NCBI GenBank assembly: GCA_041686955.1
Contig: JAWLCV010000010.1
Span: forward strand, 1-64,000
Direction: 5' to 3'
Origin: UBA7803 sp041686955
GTDB lineage: Bacteria > Pseudomonadota > Gammaproteobacteria > Pseudomonadales > Azotimanducaceae
Length of the DNA: 64,000 bases
Shown here: in pieces, positions 43,654-51,954 of the stretch
Layout of the letters: every line of letters starts with the position of its first letter
Numbering within the stretch: the first letter of the stretch is position 1
Translations under genes and position numbers: made by a program
Notes under the pieces: model-generated
The model's input: the letters and a program-made list of their open reading frames with translations, nothing else
Databases searched by the model: none
Told to the model about the DNA's origin: nothing

Positions 43654-44727
43654 TCAAGGAAACGACCGCCCCGGCGAGAGCACCTCCGCAAACCGGTTCG
43701 GTCGGCCCGCCAGCAGGTCCGCGGCGACGCGGCTCAGGGCCGGCGCCGTCTGCATGCCGGCGCCCCCCTGGCCCACCAGCCAGAAGAAGTCGCTCACCCC
43801 GGAGTCGTAGCCCACCGCGGGCAACCGGTCCGGCAGGAACGTGCGCAGCCCCGCCCAGGTCTGGCCGAGGCGCCGCACCTGCACCGTGGTGAGCTCCTGA
43901 AAACGATCGACGATCATGGCCAGGTCGAGCTCCTCGGGCCGGGCGTCACACGGCGCGCAGGGGCTCTCGTCGGCCAGGGAAACCATCAGCGACCCCCCCT
44001 CCGGTTTGAAATACAGCCCGCCCTGTACCCGGTGGATCAGCGGCCAGGCCGACGGATCCTCGTCGAGATCCAGCAGCAGGGCCGTGCGGCGGAGGGGCTG
44101 CAGGCCCAGGGGCCGCACCCCGGCCATCTCCGCCAGCTCGTCGCCCCAGGCTCCCGCCGCGTTCACCACCACGTCCGCCTCCAGAACCCGTTCGCCGAAG
44201 CCCACGCGCCAACTCCGCCCCGGACGCCGCTCCAGACGATCCACCCGCGCGTTGTTGATGACCTTGCCGCCTCCTTCCGCGAGCCGGCGGCGAAAGCCGT
44301 CCAGCAGCCCGTGGGCGTCCAGGGAGAGGGCGTTGGGGTCGATGACCGCCCGATGCACCCGCTCCGGGCGGAGGATGGGCACCTGGCGGAGCACCTCGGC
44401 CGCGGGAACCTCCCGCAGATCGGGACACAGCGGGCGCCAGGTCTCCACGAACGCATCCAGCTCTGCGACATGCGCCTCGTCGGCGATGGTGACGTCCCCC
44501 ACCGGCTGCGCCCCGTGGCGCCGATGGTGATCCACGCTCTCCAGCGACAGCGCGTGCACCACCTCGTTCATGAAGGCCTCGATGTAGACGGCGGCGGAGC
44601 GGCCGGAGCTGTGGTAGCCGGGCTGCATCTCGGCCTCGAGCACCGTCACCTCGAAGTCCGCCGCCGCTTCCGCGGCGCAGGACAGTCCCGCGATGCCGCC
44701 GCCGACCACCGCCAGTCTGGGTTTCAT
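43654..44727 (-). CDS. FAD-dependent D-amino-acid/glycine oxidase-like protein
   Basis: This 357-residue DAO-family flavoprotein has the N-terminal ADP-binding 'PRLAVVGGGIAGLSCAAEAAADFEVTVLEAE' (GxGxxG, residues 3-33), 'YHSSGRSAAVYIEAF', and the C-terminal 'WAGLRTFLPDRLPAVGYD' and 'FFWLVGQGGAGMQTAPAL' which closes on FAD. The substrate could be a D-amino acid, sarcosine or another secondary amine. ATG 44727 is the natural start; more upstream frames overlap the divergent pyridoxamine-oxidase-like gene promoter. It converges on the acyl-CoA dehydrogenase gene with about 20 bases between. Confidence 0.88.
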   Translation of the reverse strand: MKPRLAVVGGGIAGLSCAAEAAADFEVTVLEAEMQPGYHSSGRSAAVYIEAFMNEVVHALSLESVDHHRRHGAQPVGDVTIADEAHVAELDAFVETWRPLCPDLREVPAAEVLRQVPILRPERVHRAVIDPNALSLDAHGLLDGFRRRLAEGGGKVINNARVDRLERRPGRSWRVGFGERVLEADVVVNAAGAWGDELAEMAGVRPLGLQPLRRTALLLDLDEDPSAWPLIHRVQGGLYFKPEGGSLMVSLADESPCAPCDARPEELDLAMIVDRFQELTTVQVRRLGQTWAGLRTFLPDRLPAVGYDSGVSDFFWLVGQGGAGMQTAPALSRVAADLLAGRPNRFAEVLSPGRSFP

Positions 44728-44860
44728 GCACGCTCCTCGAACCGAATCCTCTGTCCACTGTATCGGCGCGCCCGGTCCGGCGCGAGGGTCTGGCTTCATG
44801 GCTTCCCCGCGGCCGTCCAATGCCGCAAGATGGCCGCTCCCGACTGCCGGAGAACCTGCC

Positions 44861-45409
44861 ATGGCGGAACAGTTCGACGCCCTTCGCGAGGATCACGTGA
44901 CGTTCATCAACGCCCAGCACGTCTTCTTCGTGGGCTCCGCCGCCCCGGACGGCCGGGTGAACGTGTCGCCCAAGGGGCAGGACAGCCTCCGGGTGCTCTC
45001 GCCCAACGAGATTCTTTGGATGAACCTCACCGGCAGCGGCAACGAGACCGCAGGTCACGTGCGGGCCTGCGACCGCATGACCCTCATGTGGTGCGCCTTC
45101 GAAGGACCGCCCCGGATCCTGCGGGCGTACGGCCGCGCCGACGTAGTGCATCCCCGGGACGACGCGTGGGCCCGCTGCGCCGAGATCCTCCCGCCGCCCC
45201 TGGGCGCGCGGCAGTACTTCGTCCTGCACGTCGATCTGGTTCAGACCTCCTGCGGCTACGCGGTCCCCAACTACCGCTACGAAGGGGAACGCAACGTCCT
45301 CACCCTGTGGGCCGAGAAGCGGGGAGCCGACGGCATCGAGCGGTACTGGTCCGAGAAGAACACCCGCACCATCGACGGCCTGCCCACTTTCGTGGCGGGC
45401 GAGGAGTGA
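44861..45409 (+). CDS. Pyridoxamine 5'-phosphate oxidase-family flavoprotein
   Basis: This 182-residue split-barrel FMN-binding protein has 'HVFFVGSAAPDGRVNVSPKGQDSLRVLSPNEILWMNLTGSGNETAGHV', the signature of the PPOX-like family that includes cofactor reductases and haem- or F420-related proteins. The true PdxH C-terminal motif is absent, so PLP synthesis is unlikely. The C-terminal part ('TSCGYAVPNYRYEGERNVL') matches a subgroup annotated only as 'pyridoxamine 5-phosphate oxidase family'. ATG 44861 is the start. It converges on the cupredoxin gene 16 bases away. Confidence 0.85.
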   Translation: MAEQFDALREDHVTFINAQHVFFVGSAAPDGRVNVSPKGQDSLRVLSPNEILWMNLTGSGNETAGHVRACDRMTLMWCAFEGPPRILRAYGRADVVHPRDDAWARCAEILPPPLGARQYFVLHVDLVQTSCGYAVPNYRYEGERNVLTLWAEKRGADGIERYWSEKNTRTIDGLPTFVAGEE

Positions 45410-45425
45410 GCGCGGCGCGGCGACC

Positions 45426-46064
45426 TCAACGGTCCCGCCGCCACCGTGATGCGGCCACGAAGCCCGTGGCCGCCGCCAGGCCGGCCAGCACCCACACCCC
45501 CACCGGGCCGGGCAGGTACTCCGCCCGATAGAAGGCGTCGCTGACGCCGGGGACGCCCCACAGGTCGCCGCTGCCCTCGCCGACGACGAGTTGTCCGCGC
45601 ATCCCCTTCTCCATGTGCTGAGCCAGGTCGCAGTGGATCAGATAGGTGCGATGCGCCGCCGGCGCGATGAAGGTACCCGTCTCCTGCCCGCCGCCCATGG
45701 CCTCGATGTGGAACATGCCGGCCGGATACAGGTACTTCGGCAGGCCATGCACCATCCATTGATGGCGCACATCGTCCTCGTTGACGAAGGTGACCGTCAC
45801 CCGGCTGCAGCGAGGCACCGCCACCTCGTGCCGGCTCATGCCGAACACGGCGCCGGGGACGTCCGCCGCGTAGCGCCGCCCGGCCCGGACCGTCAGCGCC
45901 ACCTCTTCGCTGATGGCCCGGCACCCCCGGGGCAGGCGGTCGGTGTTCTCGTTCATCACCACCCCGCCGCCGGCGGTTCCGTGATGGTGATGGGAGCCGT
46001 CCATGGCCCCGCTCGGGGCGGCGAGCAGCAATCCCGGCAACAGCCAGCGCAGGGAACGGCGCAC
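45426..46064 (-). CDS. Membrane-anchored cupredoxin
   Basis: This 212-residue copper protein has a signal peptide (1-20), a His-rich segment 'DGSHHHHG' (22-29) and a cupredoxin domain (about 50-155). Type 1 copper ligands are His in 'VRHQWMVHG' and the loop 'YLIHCDLAQHMEKGM' (Cys-x4-His-x4-Met). A C-terminal TM helix ('VGVWVLAGLAAATGFVAA') ends in 'SRWRRDR', so the domain is held on the periplasmic face. It is the last gene of the leftward copper operon, one base after the multicopper oxidase stop. I infer electron transfer with that oxidase or membrane copper handling. The His4 run and Met residues may also bind extra copper. Confidence 0.82.
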   Translation of the reverse strand: MRRSLRWLLPGLLLAAPSGAMDGSHHHHGTAGGGVVMNENTDRLPRGCRAISEEVALTVRAGRRYAADVPGAVFGMSRHEVAVPRCSRVTVTFVNEDDVRHQWMVHGLPKYLYPAGMFHIEAMGGGQETGTFIAPAAHRTYLIHCDLAQHMEKGMRGQLVVGEGSGDLWGVPGVSDAFYRAEYLPGPVGVWVLAGLAAATGFVAASRWRRDR

Positions 46065-46065
46065 C

Positions 46066-47742
46066 TCAGCGCCTCCAGACCCCGTTGGCCACCAGCGCGC
46101 CCAACGCCCCCAGCGACAGGCCGAGAACGGCCAGCCGGGTCAGCAACGCCCAGTCCGGCCCCGGGTCGCCGAACAGGCCCGGCGCGTAGCTCTCCCACAC
46201 GGGGACCTCCTTGCGGTAATAGGCCTCGGTGAAGTAAGGCTCCCAGGACACTCCGCGGGTTCGCGGCCAACCGGCGTCGTCGAGATGGCCGCTGTCGACG
46301 ATGGCGCTGATGTTGCCGCCCGGGCCTATGCCGTCGGTGGTGACGCCGCGGTTCTGGTGGTCGTGGTACAGCCAGATTCCCGGGCCGTAGCTGTTCAGCC
46401 CGTCATCGACGAACGCGAGCGCCAGATCCGCGCGCTGGGCCGTGGCGAGCCACACCACGTCGCGGGGCGCGCGGGCGGCTTCCGGCACCGCCACGCCGTC
46501 CTCGTGGGTCACGGTGAACTTGTGACCGTGGGTGTGCAGCGCGATCCCCTTGGACCCGCCGTTCACCACCCGCAGCTTCGCCCGGGTGTCCGGCCGGCTG
46601 TGCACCAGAGACTCACGGAAGGTGTAGGGGAACGACCGGCCGTTCAAGGTGAAGTAGTCGACGCTCGCGTCGGTGACGTCGTACTCGCGGTGCATGGCGC
46701 GGGTGATGAGGCGCGGGTCGTTGTGCGTCTGGATCCGCTCGCCCAGCTCACGGTCCAGGTCCAGGTAGTGCAGATCGTACTCGGCGTCGAATCGCTCCCG
46801 ACTGGTGACGGAGCGCACGCGTACCTCGCCCGCGCCCAGGTTCAGCGTCTGCAGGTGGTTGTCGGGCCGGTTCTCCTCGATGACGAACAGCCCCTGCAGG
46901 CCCATCTGCACGTGCACGTGGGGCTGGACGTGGCAGTGATAGAACATGGTCCCGGCCTGGCGCGGCGTGAGCTCGTAGGTTCGCGCCTGTCCCGGCATCA
47001 CCGGCATCTCGCTGGTGAGCGGCACACCGTCGTTGCCTTCCCCGGAGCTGTCGACGAATCCGTGATCCGCGCCGTGCAGGTGCAGGGTGTGGGGCATGTA
47101 GTGGGTGTTCTCGAGGGTGATCCGCACCACATCGCCCTGCTCCACTCGGATGGCGGGAGACGGCAGCCGCAGCGCGTCGCGCGCCTCGTTGGACTCGAAG
47201 TTCTCCACCGCCATGCCCACCAGCTTGGGGGCGAACACCCACAGTCCCGGCGTCACCCCCGGCGCGATGGGGTAACGGGTGACCGGCTGGTCGGAAACCG
47301 GTGAGCCGCCGTTCAGCTCCGCCACTTCGAGGCGGATGTGGATCTCGTCCGGGTCGCCGTCGCCATCGAGGTCGGCCCCCTTCTCCACCGCATCGGCCGT
47401 CAGCCCGCTGCGCGCCAGGGTCTCCGCGCTCACCCGGTTGGTGCCCCGCACCACCGCCGCGATCAGGTACGGGTCGTCGGCCATGCAGCCGGGGGACGCC
47501 GCGATGCTCACGCCCTCGATTTCCGCGGCCGCGCGGCGCCCGGCCACGTCCTCCGGACAGAACGGTTCCGCCTGCGAGGCGGGCGCGGCGGCCGACGCAG
47601 GCAGCGGCCGGTACTCGGCCGCGCCGAACCAGCGGGTGAGCTGCAACCGCAGGCCCTGGGGATACCACTGGGGCGGGAACGCGAGCAGGGCCACCACCGC
47701 CACGGCCACCCAGGTCCACCGGCCACGTTCGCGCACGGCCAT
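46066..47742 (-). CDS. Two-domain multicopper oxidase, T1 copper in domain 1, TM at both ends
   Basis: This 558-residue protein has an N-terminal TM helix (9-26), a Ca-binding-like DLDGDGDPD loop (124-132) and two cupredoxin domains. Domain 1 has 'MPHTLHLHG' (H218, H221, H223) and 'FYHCHVQPHVHVQMG' (H269, C270, H271, H275, M280), so both trinuclear and type 1 ligands are here. Domain 2 has 'HTHGHKF' (H403, H405, H407) and 'YHDHQNRG' (H460, H462), with no Cys. This is the type C two-domain arrangement, usually trimeric. A second TM lies at 531-553. It oxidises a substrate and reduces O2 to water, substrate unknown. ATG 47742 overlaps the upstream stop; it is the middle gene of a three-gene operon. 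Confidence 0.85.
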   Translation of the reverse strand: MAVRERGRWTWVAVAVVALLAFPPQWYPQGLRLQLTRWFGAAEYRPLPASAAAPASQAEPFCPEDVAGRRAAAEIEGVSIAASPGCMADDPYLIAAVVRGTNRVSAETLARSGLTADAVEKGADLDGDGDPDEIHIRLEVAELNGGSPVSDQPVTRYPIAPGVTPGLWVFAPKLVGMAVENFESNEARDALRLPSPAIRVEQGDVVRITLENTHYMPHTLHLHGADHGFVDSSGEGNDGVPLTSEMPVMPGQARTYELTPRQAGTMFYHCHVQPHVHVQMGLQGLFVIEENRPDNHLQTLNLGAGEVRVRSVTSRERFDAEYDLHYLDLDRELGERIQTHNDPRLITRAMHREYDVTDASVDYFTLNGRSFPYTFRESLVHSRPDTRAKLRVVNGGSKGIALHTHGHKFTVTHEDGVAVPEAARAPRDVVWLATAQRADLALAFVDDGLNSYGPGIWLYHDHQNRGVTTDGIGPGGNISAIVDSGHLDDAGWPRTRGVSWEPYFTEAYYRKEVPVWESYAPGLFGDPGPDWALLTRLAVLGLSLGALGALVANGVWRR

Positions 47743-48347
47743 CAGGCGGAGACCCGGCCCGGGCCGCCGCTCCGCTCGCGCAGCATCAGAACCGCCAGCG
47801 CGGCACCGGCGGCCGCCACCCCCAGCCCGGCCAGCACCCAGGGCCAGGGGAATGCGGCCAGCCCGACGGCGAAGGGGAAGACGCTGGTATAAGTCTTGGC
47901 CTTGCTCGGGTGGCCGGCGGTGACGATGCCGATGTACTCGCCCGGTTCCGTGAAGCGGTGGGTCACCTGCAGCCTGGCGGAGGGCTCCACCGTTGGGGGC
48001 CGGTAGAAGACCGTGTGCAGCTCCAAGTCCACGGCCGCCAGGTCTTCGAGCCGCACGAACCGGCCGAGCCCCGTGGGATCCCGGATGATGCGGAAATCCA
48101 CGGGCACCTCCTTCAGGCTCTCGTGCAGGTAGTCCAGCACGAACACGGTCTCCCCCAGGTCCGGAAGATCCTCGCAGAATTCCTCGTCGCCGCGGCTCTC
48201 CGGCTGATAGGCGGTGAAATGCGCCTGGTAGAAACCGATGGTCATCACGCACCGGTCGTTGGCGAGCATGACTCCGCCCCCTGCCAGGGCCTGCACCCCC
48301 AGCAGCTGACCGAGCAGCACGACCACGCTCACGAGTCGGCGATTCAT
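47742..48347 (-). CDS. Membrane-anchored extracytoplasmic protein of copper operon
   Basis: This 201-residue protein has a signal peptide (1-22, ending 'QALA-GG'), an extracytoplasmic beta-rich domain (about 25-160) with 'CVMTIGFYQAHFTAYQPES', 'EEFCEDLPDLGETVFVLDYLHESLKEVPVDFRIIRD' and 'RFTEPGEYIGIVTAGHPS', and a C-terminal TM helix ('PWPWVLAGLGVAAAGAALAVLML') with a short basic tail. The Cys, Met and His residues could bind copper or be disulfide-bonded; I do not recognise a named family. It is the first gene of the operon with the multicopper oxidase and cupredoxin, sharing a TGATG overlap, so it is probably a subunit or assembly partner. ATG 48347 is chosen since the signal peptide begins there. 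Confidence 0.7.
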   Translation of the reverse strand: MNRRLVSVVVLLGQLLGVQALAGGGVMLANDRCVMTIGFYQAHFTAYQPESRGDEEFCEDLPDLGETVFVLDYLHESLKEVPVDFRIIRDPTGLGRFVRLEDLAAVDLELHTVFYRPPTVEPSARLQVTHRFTEPGEYIGIVTAGHPSKAKTYTSVFPFAVGLAAFPWPWVLAGLGVAAAGAALAVLMLRERSGGPGRVSA

Positions 48348-48417
48348 CGGCAGCGTTACCTGCTCACCCTTCCTCCCCGTATCATGACAGATCGCTCGAA
48401 GAGGAAGGAACGGGATC

Positions 48418-49152
48418 ATGGAACTGGTGCAACGAGAGGATCGCGACGGTCTGGCGGTGCTGACGCTGAACCGGCCGGAGGTGCTCAACGCCCTGAGCCC
48501 CCGGCTCTTCGTGGAGCTGCGCGCTCACGTCGACGCGCTGGCGCGGCAGACCGAGGAGGTGGGTTGCGTGATCCTCTGCGGGCGCGGCCGATCCTTCTCC
48601 GCCGGCAACGACCTCAAAGCCATCCAGGCCGGCGAGACCGCGCCGAGCCGCCATTTTCAGGCACAGACGCTGGATGCCATCGAGAGCCTGCCCCAGCCGG
48701 TGATCGCCGCCGTGCACGGCCACTGCTACACGGGGGCCCTGGAGCTGGCGCTCGCCTGCGACCTGATGGTGGTGGCCAGCAACGCGCGGATCGCCGACAC
48801 CCACGGCAAGTGGGGCATGTCCCCCACCTGGGGCATGAGTCAGCGACTGCCGAGACGGGTGGGCCTGCTGGCCGCCAAGGAGATGATGTTCAGCGGCCGG
48901 GTCGTCTCCGGCGAGGAGGCGGTGGCCATGGGGCTGGCCAACCGGGCCGTACCGGAGGATCAGCTTCTGAGCGCCGCCGAAGCGATGGCCCGGAGCTTCC
49001 TCGAGAACTCCTGGTTCACGCTGCGGGCCGACAAGATGCTGGTGAACCGTGGCCTCGACTACACCCTGCGCGAGGGGCTCGAGTTCGAACGCACCCACAG
49101 CCCGGGCCGCGGGCCGGACGTGGCGGAACGCCTGGCCCGCTTCGGCGGCTGA
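48418..49152 (+). CDS. Enoyl-CoA hydratase/isomerase family protein
   Basis: This 244-residue crotonase-fold protein has 'LTLNRPEVLNALSPRLFVEL', 'GRGRSFSAGNDLKAI' (oxyanion hole) and 'GHCYTGALELALACDLMVV' (first catalytic Glu position). In the second active-site segment 'ADTHGKWGMSPTWGMSQRLPRRVG' the usual Glu is missing, so plain hydration is doubtful, and an isomerase, dehalogenase or hydrolase role is possible. ATG 48418 has aaggaa upstream. It is divergent from the copper operon with 70 bases between, so promoters are close together. Confidence 0.87.
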   Translation: MELVQREDRDGLAVLTLNRPEVLNALSPRLFVELRAHVDALARQTEEVGCVILCGRGRSFSAGNDLKAIQAGETAPSRHFQAQTLDAIESLPQPVIAAVHGHCYTGALELALACDLMVVASNARIADTHGKWGMSPTWGMSQRLPRRVGLLAAKEMMFSGRVVSGEEAVAMGLANRAVPEDQLLSAAEAMARSFLENSWFTLRADKMLVNRGLDYTLREGLEFERTHSPGRGPDVAERLARFGG

Positions 49153-49156
49153 TCCC

Positions 49157-49462
49157 TCAGGCGGCGGTGGCCGCGACGGGCGGCAGGGAGAGCCTCAGGG
49201 CGACGCCGGCACGGCGCAAGCCGGCCAGATACTCCGCATCGTGGATGGGGTCCAGCCACGGTGCGGGGGTGGCGGTGTCGCTGCGCACGATGTGCAGCCC
49301 GTGCTGATGGACGAGATCCGCGGCCAGCCGCTCTGCGGCATCGAGGCTGCGCCCGTACGCCAGCACGGTGCAGTAGCCGCACGTCTCCTCCTGGCGACGC
49401 CGCACCACGTAGATGAACAGGTAGCAGGGCAGCGCCGAGCGCAGGCAAACCGGTCGTTCCAT
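49157..49462 (-). CDS. Hypothetical 101-residue protein
   Basis: This short protein is of unknown function. It starts 'MERPVCLRSALPCYLFIYVVRRRQEETCGYCTVLAYGRSLDAAERLAADLV' and has three strands with a helix, resembling a small ferredoxin-like alpha/beta fold. It has four Cys, two of them in CGYC. There is no signal peptide. I prefer ATG 49462 because GGAGG lies five bases upstream; ATG 49477 or further are alternatives. It converges on the enoyl-CoA hydratase gene with four bases between stops. The 163 bases upstream to the next gene hold no recognised element. Confidence 0.55.
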   Translation of the reverse strand: MERPVCLRSALPCYLFIYVVRRRQEETCGYCTVLAYGRSLDAAERLAADLVHQHGLHIVRSDTATPAPWLDPIHDAEYLAGLRRAGVALRLSLPPVAATAA

Positions 49463-49625
49463 CTCGTCCTCCGCCATGAGGCGCCCGCTGGGGTGCGCCT
49501 TTCCGGGTCGTCCGGCTCCGTTTTGCACCGGATCGGTGCGCCTCGGGGCCGTCTACGGCGGCCGCAGGCCGCGTCGGCGGATGCCAGGCAAACGCCGTGC
49601 CACGAACGGGCAACGGCGGTGAGGG

Positions 49626-50291
49626 CTACGGCGACCGGTCGACGAACGCCCGGACGTGATCGGCGACTTCCTGAAACACCGGCCGCGGATCCCGGCGCCG
49701 GGACTTACGGACCCGGTAACCGTGATCGGCGTCGTCGAGCCACTGCAGCTCGGCCCGGGGGCCCAGCGCCGCCACGACCCGGCTGAGCAGGTCCGGGTCG
49801 GCCAGGGCGTCCCGGGTGCCCGAGACGAACAGCTCAGGCACCTTCACCCGGGACAAATGCTCCGCCCGCCCGGTGCCGGGACGCCCGGCCGGGTGCAGCG
49901 GAAAGCAGAGGCAAACGAGCCCGCGGCAATCCACGGCCTGCTCTGCCACGGCGTGGGAGGCCATTCGGCCGCCGAAGCTGTGGCCGCCGACGAACAGCGG
50001 CAGATCCGGCAGGCGCTGTGCCGCTACCTGGGCCGCGCGCGCCACGGCCGCGACCGCCACGGCGGGCGGGTCCACCCGGCGCCGGCCGGTCTCCATGAAG
50101 GGAAAGTTGAACCTGAAGCTGGCCACGCCCGTCTCGGCCAGCGCCTCGCTGATGCCGATCAGGTTGGCGTGGCGGTAGCCCGCTCCCGCGCCGTGAGCCA
50201 GCACCAGCAGGGCCGTGGGCGCCGCCGGCAGGGCGAGCTCGGCGGAGAGCGGCCCCGCCGCGACGTCTACCTGCAGCGCTTCGACCTGCAC
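49626..50291 (-). CDS. Alpha/beta hydrolase (KANL3/Tex30-like dienelactone-hydrolase fold)
   Basis: This 221-residue hydrolase has 'LLVLAHGAGAGYRHANL' (oxyanion loop), the nucleophile elbow 'VGGHSFGGRMASH' (GHSFG, about residue 107), 'VSGTRDALADPDLL' (acid) and 'LDDADHGYRV' (His). This pattern matches small bacterial hydrolases related to KANL3/Tex30. The start is GTG 50291, 19 bases after the ClpP-like gene stop, so the two are probably cotranscribed. Its substrate is unknown. Confidence 0.85.
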   Translation of the reverse strand: MQVEALQVDVAAGPLSAELALPAAPTALLVLAHGAGAGYRHANLIGISEALAETGVASFRFNFPFMETGRRRVDPPAVAVAAVARAAQVAAQRLPDLPLFVGGHSFGGRMASHAVAEQAVDCRGLVCLCFPLHPAGRPGTGRAEHLSRVKVPELFVSGTRDALADPDLLSRVVAALGPRAELQWLDDADHGYRVRKSRRRDPRPVFQEVADHVRAFVDRSP

Positions 50292-50310
50292 GGCGGGCGC
50301 GAGGGGGAAA

Positions 50311-50901
50311 TCACATGAGCTCGTTCATGCTGCGGATGATGCGGCCGACGATGCCGTAGTCCACCGACTCCTCGGGGCTCATCCAGAAGTCCCGGTCGGT
50401 GTCGCGCTCGACCCGCTCGAGGGGCTGACCGGTGCGTTCGGCGATGATGCGGTTGATGCGCTGCCGGGTCTTGACGATCTCCCGGGCGTGGATCTCCACG
50501 TCCGCGGCGGTGCCGCCGATGCCCCCGGCCGGCTGATGAATCAGGAACCGCGTGTTGGGCAGGCAGTAGCGGTTCTCCCGCTCCGCCGCCAGATAGATGT
50601 GGGTGGCGATGCTGCCCACCCAGCCGGTACCCACCATGCGCACCACCGGCTTGATGAACTGGATCATGTCGTAGATGGTGTCCCCCGACTCGACGTGGCC
50701 GCCGGGCGAGCCGATGTAGATCGTTATGGGGTCGTCCGATGCGTAGGCTAGCGCCAGCAGCTTCTCGGCGGTGCGGCGGGCGACGTCGATGTCGATCTCG
50801 CCGAACAGCGTGAGCGTCCGTCGCTCGAACAGCGTCCGCTCGAGGAATTGAGACTGCCGGACCGCTTCCACCGCTTCCTCCGGGCCGTTCTGGATGTTCA
50901 T
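50311..50901 (-). CDS. ClpP-family serine protease paralogue
   Basis: This 196-residue ClpP-fold peptidase has nucleophile Ser in 'GTGWVGSIATHIYLAAE' (about 101), where the usual ASM motif is GSIAT; catalytic His in 'TRFLIHQPAGGIGGTAADVEIHAREI' (about 126); and Asp in 'ERDTDRDFWMSPEESVDYGIV' (about 175). The triad therefore seems intact. Canonical ClpP degrades proteins with ClpX/ClpA. No Clp ATPase or tig is adjacent, and the diverged active-site strand and absent propeptide suggest an accessory paralogue rather than the housekeeping enzyme. ATG 50901 fits. It is divergent from an alpha/beta hydrolase gene and upstream of another. Confidence 0.85.
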   Translation of the reverse strand: MNIQNGPEEAVEAVRQSQFLERTLFERRTLTLFGEIDIDVARRTAEKLLALAYASDDPITIYIGSPGGHVESGDTIYDMIQFIKPVVRMVGTGWVGSIATHIYLAAERENRYCLPNTRFLIHQPAGGIGGTAADVEIHAREIVKTRQRINRIIAERTGQPLERVERDTDRDFWMSPEESVDYGIVGRIIRSMNELM

Positions 50902-51013
50902 GCCGTCGCTCCACTGTCGCGAGGCGCGCCCTCGCGCGAGGCGCCTCGTTGAGGTTAATCTGAAGGCCGCACATCTTACCTTGGAACACCGACATGCTGC
51001 ATGGGGGGAGATC

Positions 51014-51940
51014 ATGCCGTTAGCACCCGAAATCCAGGCTCTGCTCGCCGAACTGGCCGCACAGGAAGGCCCGGCCATTCATCAACTTTCACCGGCCGAG
51101 GGCCGTGAGATGTACCGGCTCATGCGCCCCGCTAACCCGGAGATTCCGGTGGCCGCGGTGGAGGACCGCCGCATAGCCGGACCGGCGGGGGACATTCCGC
51201 TGCGCATCTACACCCCGGAAGGCCCCGGGCCGTTTCCGGTGTACGTCAATTTTCACGGCGGAGGCTGGGTGATCGGCGACCTGGATACCGCCGATGCGGC
51301 CTGCCGGGACATCTGCCGCACCGCCGGCTGCGTGGTGGTGTCCGTGGACTACCGGCTCGCGCCGGAGCACGTCTACCCTGCAGCGGTGGATGACTGCTGC
51401 GCAGCCACGGCCTGGGTGGCGGAGCACATGGACGAGCTGAACGGCAACGGCCGGCTGGCCGTGGGCGGCGAGAGCGCCGGCGGTAACCTGGCGGCGGTGG
51501 TGTGTCAGTGGGCCCGGGACAACGCCGGCCCCGAGATCCACTACCAGATGCTGCTGTATCCGGTGACCGACTGCCACTTCGAATGGGACTCCTACCGCGA
51601 GAACGGGCAGGGCTACCTGCTGGAGCTCGAGACCATGCGCTGGTTCTGGGACCACTACTGCCCGGAACCCTCCCAGCGTCAGCAGCCCCAGGCGTCACCG
51701 CTGCGGGCCGGCAATCTCGCTGGTCTGCCGCCGGCGCTGGTGATCACCGCGGAGTTCGACCCGTTGCGCGATGAAGGCGAGGCCTACGCCGCAGCGCTGC
51801 GTGCCGCCGGAACGCCCACGGAAGCGGTGCGGTTCGACGGCCTGATCCACGATTTCATGGCGACGGCCCAGGTGTTCCAGGCCAGCCGGCATGGCTTCGA
51901 GCACGCCTGCCGCGCGCTGCGCCAGGCGCTGACGTCCTGA
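51014..51940 (+). CDS. Alpha/beta hydrolase of hormone-sensitive-lipase family
   Basis: This 308-residue esterase has the HSL-type oxyanion motif 'VNFHGGGWVIGD' (HGGGW, about 78), 'SVDYRLAPEHVYPAAVDD', the nucleophile 'VGGESAGGNLAAVV' (GESAG, about 155), acid in 'ITAEFDPLRDEGEAYA' and His in 'DGLIHDFMA'. It hydrolyses short acyl esters or carbamates in the cytoplasm. ATG 51014 with ggggggag upstream is chosen; earlier in-frame codons lie on the clpP promoter. A YciI gene follows after 14 bases, suggesting an operon through 53961. Confidence 0.9.
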   Translation: MPLAPEIQALLAELAAQEGPAIHQLSPAEGREMYRLMRPANPEIPVAAVEDRRIAGPAGDIPLRIYTPEGPGPFPVYVNFHGGGWVIGDLDTADAACRDICRTAGCVVVSVDYRLAPEHVYPAAVDDCCAATAWVAEHMDELNGNGRLAVGGESAGGNLAAVVCQWARDNAGPEIHYQMLLYPVTDCHFEWDSYRENGQGYLLELETMRWFWDHYCPEPSQRQQPQASPLRAGNLAGLPPALVITAEFDPLRDEGEAYAAALRAAGTPTEAVRFDGLIHDFMATAQVFQASRHGFEHACRALRQALTS

Positions 51941-51954
51941 TTGGGGAGGTGCGT

